From NCBI GenBank assembly GCA_022705405.1, contig JAKJEN010000006.1:419-43264 (forward strand): a stretch of 42,846 bases of DNA. The letters run 5' to 3'. The position numbers and the translations under genes were made by a program. Source of the DNA: Planctomycetota bacterium. GTDB lineage: Bacteria > Planctomycetota > Phycisphaerae > Sedimentisphaerales > Anaerohalosphaeraceae. This document shows, one piece after another, positions 38,943 through 42,846 of this stretch; position 1 is the stretch's first letter; the number at the start of each line of letters is the position of its first letter. Under the pieces are notes generated by a model. The model saw only the letters and a list, made by a program, of their open reading frames with translations. It ran no database searches and was not told the origin of the DNA.

Positions 38943-39316
38943 AAGCCGGTCAGTATCTCACAACCGGCCGCTAACGTCAAGAAAAAGACGTTAATGCCCT
39001 GTTTTGACTATTTTGTGGATTTGGCTGACAATTTAGCGACCTGCGGAAGATGACCTTCGTATGGCCGGACGACTTGAAATCTTTGTTTAAAGCAGATCTT
39101 TTTCCCCCTCTTGGAAAGGGGCCGCCCCCGGGAACGTCCCCTTCCCTTCGGAGGGGAGAAAACTTCCTGATTTACTACGTCCGAAAAAGGCGATTGTGCC
39201 ATATAAAAGAGACCTTTTGAAAGAGGCCTCTGAAAAGAGTTACTTACTGGAGGAACTTTTTAAATATGTCCCTTACCGATGTACTTAATGGCGGCAAGCG
39301 ATAAGAAATTCACTCG
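38943..39316. other. Structured non-coding gap
   Basis: This 374-base gap between dxr and the PEP-CTERM gene holds no convincing gene. Around 39100-39170 are GC-rich complementary stretches, including CCCCTTCCC and GGAGGGG separated by TTCG, which can fold into a hairpin. A 10-base palindrome AGAGGCCTCT lies at 39222-39231. A 64-codon minus-strand frame (39008-39202) overlaps these stretches and encodes a low-complexity basic peptide, so I read it as non-coding. A repeat family or a small RNA is possible. Confidence 0.4.
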
Positions 39317-39944
39317 TCATTTTCTACAAACCAGCAGGCCGCCCAGAGCCAGTAAAGCCAAACTGGCCGGTTCGGGGATGATGGTGAATTTGATGTTGTT
39401 GATGGCTGGGTCAAAACGCGGATCTGAAGATTGGTCTAAAAGCTTGATGTTAAACGTGGTATAATCTTCCCAAGTCCCGGTGATTCGCATGGTGGCGGGA
39501 TTATACTTGTAATCCCTGACAAACATTTCGATATGGGCATTAAAAATTGGTTTGCCCTGCTTGTCCCAGCCGACAATCACATCAAACACTTTTTGGTAAC
39601 TGGAAATATAATCAATGTGCCCACCGTAAAGTTTTGCCGTAGAATAGTGTCGTAGTGATAATTCCTCTGTCTGTCCGCCGAAATAATCCAAATGACTATT
39701 ATTTTTAAGCCTAATATCCCATATTCCGCCGTATCCTGCGACAAAAGGAGTGGTTGACCAGACTTCAAGTTTAGATGAATTCCTCATTTCTATTATATCG
39801 GCTCCCCCGCCATCGACGACAAGCAAACCACTTAGACATTCTACATACCCCTCATACCCGGTAATCACCCCCCCCATATTCATATTGAGCAAAGACTGTT
39901 GATAAACAACCGACAATTAAGAAGAATGGAATCATGCTTTTCAT
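39317..39944 (-). CDS. PEP-CTERM protein with frame broken at a G8 tract (phase-variable or pseudogene)
   Basis: An exported protein with a C-terminal PEP-CTERM sorting signal: IPEP, a hydrophobic stretch and a final CRK. The signal peptide MKSMIPFFLIVGCLSTVFA is encoded from the ATG at 39944, supported by GGGGAT five bases upstream. After AQYEY the frame meets eight G residues (39868-39875 on the plus strand as C8) and stops at 39852-39854 after 30 codons. The body (GGVITGYEGYVECLSG and onward) is in a different frame, open from about 39916. One fewer G would join them into a 208-residue protein. It may be slipped-strand phase variation, a pseudogene or a sequencing error. The body is beta-rich with no known domain seen. 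Confidence 0.78.
39868..39875 (-). repeat. G8 homopolymer in the PEP-CTERM gene
   Basis: Eight consecutive C bases on the plus strand (G8 on the coding strand) sit just after the signal peptide codons. The reading frame on the two sides differs by exactly one base. Confidence 0.9.
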
Positions 39945-39970
39945 CTTATCCCCTTTCTTTGGTCTGTAAT

Positions 39971-40001
39971 GCCGTGTACAGATGTAAAATCTGTACACGG
40001 C
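39971..40001. other. Perfect 13-bp inverted repeat
   Basis: GCCGTGTACAGAT (39971-39983) pairs fully with ATCTGTACACGGC (39989-40001) over a 5-base loop. It lies after the beta-helix gene and before the PEP-CTERM gene on the minus strand. No T run follows on either strand. It may be a terminator without U tract, or a regulator-binding palindrome. Confidence 0.6.
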
Positions 40002-40046
40002 TTCAAGTTTACCCAATTATACATTTATGGTCTTGGAATGTCAAGA

Positions 40047-42846
40047 TTATTCTATCTGGACATCAATACTCTGTAAATCAAGCAGGCCCTGGTAAACCGA
40101 ATCCATAAACTCCTGCCAAATCTGCACATCAATTTCCTGCTGAATATCGGGCTCTTCCAGCCAGATCTTCTCCAAAAATACGATGATGCTCACCAGATCG
40201 GCAATCTTCTGTTTGGAAGAAGGTTCAGGTTGATTGGCAAGGATGGCGTTGCCCCGTCGCGACATTCCTTCGCCGCCGCCGACAATCTGTCTGAAGAGGT
40301 CTTCTCCATCCAGCCAGCAGGCCCGCCACAGCCAGGGCGCTTCTTCCGCAAAGACCGCCAAATCCGACAGATCAATCTTGTGCTCACTGTCGCCGGATTG
40401 TTCCAGATTACACGCCGGATTCCAGTTATTCGGATCGCCGGGGAAATTTGGTTCGCAGCTGAGCCAGGCCCGTGAAAAGGCAGCGAACTCAACATAATTG
40501 ACCAGCCCGTCCGCATTCCAGTCAAGGGGATTGGCTATCTCTTCACAAGCGATCTCGTAGGCGCCGATATCTACCGCCGCCCCATACACCCTCTCTTTGC
40601 GATCCATATCCACCTGTTCATCATAATTCAGTATTGGGCTGCCGGCGTCCTTGCAGGGGGAGTCGAATAAAATATGGACGTTGTTGGGATCCAGATAGGC
40701 AAACTTCGGATCGGCAGTGATGTTATAATTGACATCGGGAATTGTCGACCCTTGCGGATCATTGGGATCATACATGCAGCAATGGTAAATATGCTGTTTT
40801 CTAAGGCCGCTTAACTGGCTGCCTCCTTTATTGTTCAGCCACAGGATGCAGTTCTGGATGTCTGGGTAATCCTTATCGTTTGGATCGTCTACTGTTCCGT
40901 TATCCGCAAAAAAGACTCCTTCGCTCCGGTTGTGGGCAAAAGTGCAGTTGTAAAGAACCGGCATACTGGTTGGGTTGAATATATGAATGCCCGCATTTCC
41001 GGCTTCTGAAAGATCGCTCTCGGTTAAGATTGAATTGCGGATGTATGGAATAGAGTTCGTACACGCCACTCCTCTTGCCAGATTTTTCATTACCCACGAG
41101 TTATCGATATTTAACGAAAACCCAGATCCTTCATGTCTAACACCATCATCGACACAATTCTTTATTTCGCACCAGCGGATCGTTACATTGCCATTTGAAG
41201 CACGGATTCCGTAGCCATCGCTGTTTTCTACGATGGATTGATCCAGAGTAAAATCAACACCCAAACCGTAAACGCAATATTCAGCTGCATCCGTTATTGT
41301 GAACCCGTCGAGTACGGAATTATTTCCCATTTGAACCACTGTGTCATTTCGTTCTGCGTCTGCATCGCCGGTCAGTATGGTTTTATTCTTCTTCGGGTTT
41401 CGCTGATCGCGGCTGGTTTCATAACCGGCAAAGCCGCCATAGACGCTTGTCTCTTCTGGAATCACAAACGTTTCGCTGGCCTTGCGCCCCGGATCATACG
41501 TCCCCTGGGCCACCCAGATCTCTTTGCCGCAGCCGACTTCGGCACGAGCCAGCGCCTTCTGCAAATCCGTATAGGCATCCCGCCAGCTTGTCCCGATGTT
41601 CGCCCCGGCCGCCTGCCTGTCAACATAGATTATATCATCTTCCTCCCGGCAGCAGATAGGCGTATACCATTCTGCGCTGATTTGGCCGATAGACGTTGTC
41701 AGGACGGCTCGATTTCGCATCGGCATCCCCGGTTCGGCCTTCTCCTGGATCTGAACGGTCAGTTGACGGCTGCCGGAACTGCCGGCTTCAATCGTTCCTA
41801 AAGGCCATGTATAGGAATGCTCTGCCGCCTGATAATTGGGATCCCAAACCAGAGGATTGACGCCGAGGACAAACGGATAATCCACACCTGCGGGCAGATA
41901 ATCGATTAATACGGCATCTTCTGCGTCATTGACTCCAAGATTTTCCCAATAGATCGTGTAGGTTATCCAATCGCCCGGGCTTGCGCAGGTCTGCGGGTCC
42001 CGATTGTCTGTCTTGATCAGCGCCAGATCGGCAGTCTCCTGCTGAGGTCCAAACATAAACGCCACCGTCAGCGAGGTCGTTTGGTTTGGATCCAAAGATC
42101 CCAGCGACCAGCCCATGGCCCCGCCGACCTCGGCGTTAAAAATCCGGTTGATTCCGTTAAGCCGACGGTTTTCGATATGGGTATGCGTACCGGCCGACGG
42201 CCGGCCGCTGTGTCCGTTATAGGTATCATTGTCTATCCAGTCCGGCTCGATTGTACTGCTGAAACAGACATAATCGGAATGGCTTTGGGCGCTCTGGGGA
42301 CTGTTCCACTGGGTGATGTCATATCGGAAATTGCCTGCCGTATTGCTCCCCGGCGCACAGTGTACCGGATTGTAAGGAACATAATCGGCCAGCGGGTCCT
42401 GCAGATTGGCGTCGCAATACGTGGAGTTTACATACGGTCCGCCTTCATCGGCTCCATGGGAATGCAGAAACTGGTAGAATTCCAGGTTCGTCAGCGCTTG
42501 GGCCTTCTTATTCCGGATGGTATAGGTTTGCAGGAAGATATACCGGTCGCTGTACATATAGCCGATGGACCTGTCGCTTAAATCTGAGATAAAACTCATC
42601 GGTGAATAGGTGGAGCCCAGGGGTTCCAGATCGACCACTTCGTAATCAATTGTAATTTCCACATCGCCGTTGGCGATAAGCGAGCGTCCGGTATTCATCC
42701 GAGGAACTGGGTTGTTTGGATTGTTTGAGGCCGCACACAGCCCCGGCGCCGAAAAGTTGCTGTTTGTACCCCAGTCCGGAAATTCAAAGCATTGGGTCAG
42801 CCACATCGCCTGGCGTTTTCCGGTATTGGGATCGATAACGGCCGTA
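40047..42846 (-). CDS. Large secreted protein with DUF11, beta-helix and dockerin-like repeats, 5' end beyond the window
   Basis: About 932 codons are visible and the frame is still open at the right edge (TAVIDPNTGKRQAMWL), so signal peptide and N-terminus are missing. A DUF11-type beta domain runs from about 42040 to 41690 (ADLALIKTDN, TYTIYWENLG, VLIDYLPAG). A right-handed parallel beta-helix, as in surface lyases and adhesins, spans about 41635-40570 (YVDRQAAGANIGTSW, YGGFAGY, DGFTITDA and further turns). Calcium-binding dockerin-like repeats follow: DWNADGLVNYVEFAAFSRAW near 40530 and KIDLSDLAVFAEEAP. A helical tail of about 90 residues ends the protein. No PEP-CTERM signal is present. 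Probably an extracellular surface protein; activity unknown. Confidence 0.86.
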   Translation of the reverse strand, partial: TAVIDPNTGKRQAMWLTQCFEFPDWGTNSNFSAPGLCAASNNPNNPVPRMNTGRSLIANGDVEITIDYEVVDLEPLGSTYSPMSFISDLSDRSIGYMYSDRYIFLQTYTIRNKKAQALTNLEFYQFLHSHGADEGGPYVNSTYCDANLQDPLADYVPYNPVHCAPGSNTAGNFRYDITQWNSPQSAQSHSDYVCFSSTIEPDWIDNDTYNGHSGRPSAGTHTHIENRRLNGINRIFNAEVGGAMGWSLGSLDPNQTTSLTVAFMFGPQQETADLALIKTDNRDPQTCASPGDWITYTIYWENLGVNDAEDAVLIDYLPAGVDYPFVLGVNPLVWDPNYQAAEHSYTWPLGTIEAGSSGSRQLTVQIQEKAEPGMPMRNRAVLTTSIGQISAEWYTPICCREEDDIIYVDRQAAGANIGTSWRDAYTDLQKALARAEVGCGKEIWVAQGTYDPGRKASETFVIPEETSVYGGFAGYETSRDQRNPKKNKTILTGDADAERNDTVVQMGNNSVLDGFTITDAAEYCVYGLGVDFTLDQSIVENSDGYGIRASNGNVTIRWCEIKNCVDDGVRHEGSGFSLNIDNSWVMKNLARGVACTNSIPYIRNSILTESDLSEAGNAGIHIFNPTSMPVLYNCTFAHNRSEGVFFADNGTVDDPNDKDYPDIQNCILWLNNKGGSQLSGLRKQHIYHCCMYDPNDPQGSTIPDVNYNITADPKFAYLDPNNVHILFDSPCKDAGSPILNYDEQVDMDRKERVYGAAVDIGAYEIACEEIANPLDWNADGLVNYVEFAAFSRAWLSCEPNFPGDPNNWNPACNLEQSGDSEHKIDLSDLAVFAEEAPWLWRACWLDGEDLFRQIVGGGEGMSRRGNAILANQPEPSSKQKIADLVSIIVFLEKIWLEEPDIQQEIDVQIWQEFMDSVYQGLLDLQSIDVQIE

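Noticed and set aside
39008-39202. 64-codon minus-strand frame in the dxr to PEP-CTERM gap
   Set aside because: The peptide is low-complexity and basic, overlaps hairpin-forming GC-rich sequence, and has no supporting domain.
39264-39302. 12-codon plus-strand frame after a GGAGG sequence
   Set aside because: Too short to support, and the spacing from GGAGG to the ATG is too long.

Overview
The window looks like chromosomal DNA from a planctomycete, most likely class Phycisphaerae (Sedimentisphaerales-like). The evidence is a PEP-CTERM protein, a prepilin-like protein with an RAFTLVE leader, and a large secreted protein with DUF11, beta-helix and dockerin-like segments. A dnaN - DUF721/DciA - gyrB cluster without dnaA or recF, and small lipoproteins, fit the same picture. 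The placement is inference from sequence style; no search was run. No tRNA, rRNA, CRISPR array, insertion sequence or phage gene was seen.

Layout. 1-4.3 kb: tpiA (cut by the left edge), pheA, ogt, an orphan ORF and an iron-dependent alcohol dehydrogenase. 4.6-8.4 kb: a rightward translation and secretion operon, ffh - hypothetical - rpsP - trmD - rplS - yraN, with no rimM between rpsP and trmD. 8.4-13 kb: a zinc-ribbon/PH-domain membrane protein, der, then a leftward cdaA-ybbR pair for cyclic di-AMP and a small lipoprotein. 13-19.4 kb: an ABC-F ATPase, an AT-rich 458-bp gap with a perfect DnaA box (candidate oriC), then dnaN, dciA and gyrB linked by ATGA overlaps. 19.6-20.3 kb: a TPR lipoprotein ending in a clear terminator.

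20.3-33.5 kb is a glycan assembly locus. A good promoter follows the terminator. It reads into a GT2 polyprenyl-phosphate-type transferase, a GT-C membrane transferase, a GT4, a CapK/PaaK-like adenylating enzyme, another GT4 and an AsnB-like synthetase. The AsnB-like protein has lost the glutaminase nucleophile. A leftward block of four more glycosyltransferases (GT4, GT2, GT4, GT2) converges on it. No Wzx, Wzy or ABC exporter gene lies inside the window.

33.5-42.8 kb: a prepilin-like gene behind a near-consensus promoter, a zinc-ribbon methyltransferase, and a leftward dxr-rseP pair. The RseP homologue is enlarged, with apparently four PDZ-like repeats. Next come a structured non-coding gap, a PEP-CTERM gene whose signal peptide is out of frame by one base at a G8 tract, and a large secreted beta-helix protein cut by the right edge.

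The most interesting points are the G8 tract in the PEP-CTERM gene (possible on/off switch), the AsnB-like synthetase beside an adenylating enzyme, the DMA motif in place of DGA in the diadenylate cyclase, and the candidate replication origin.
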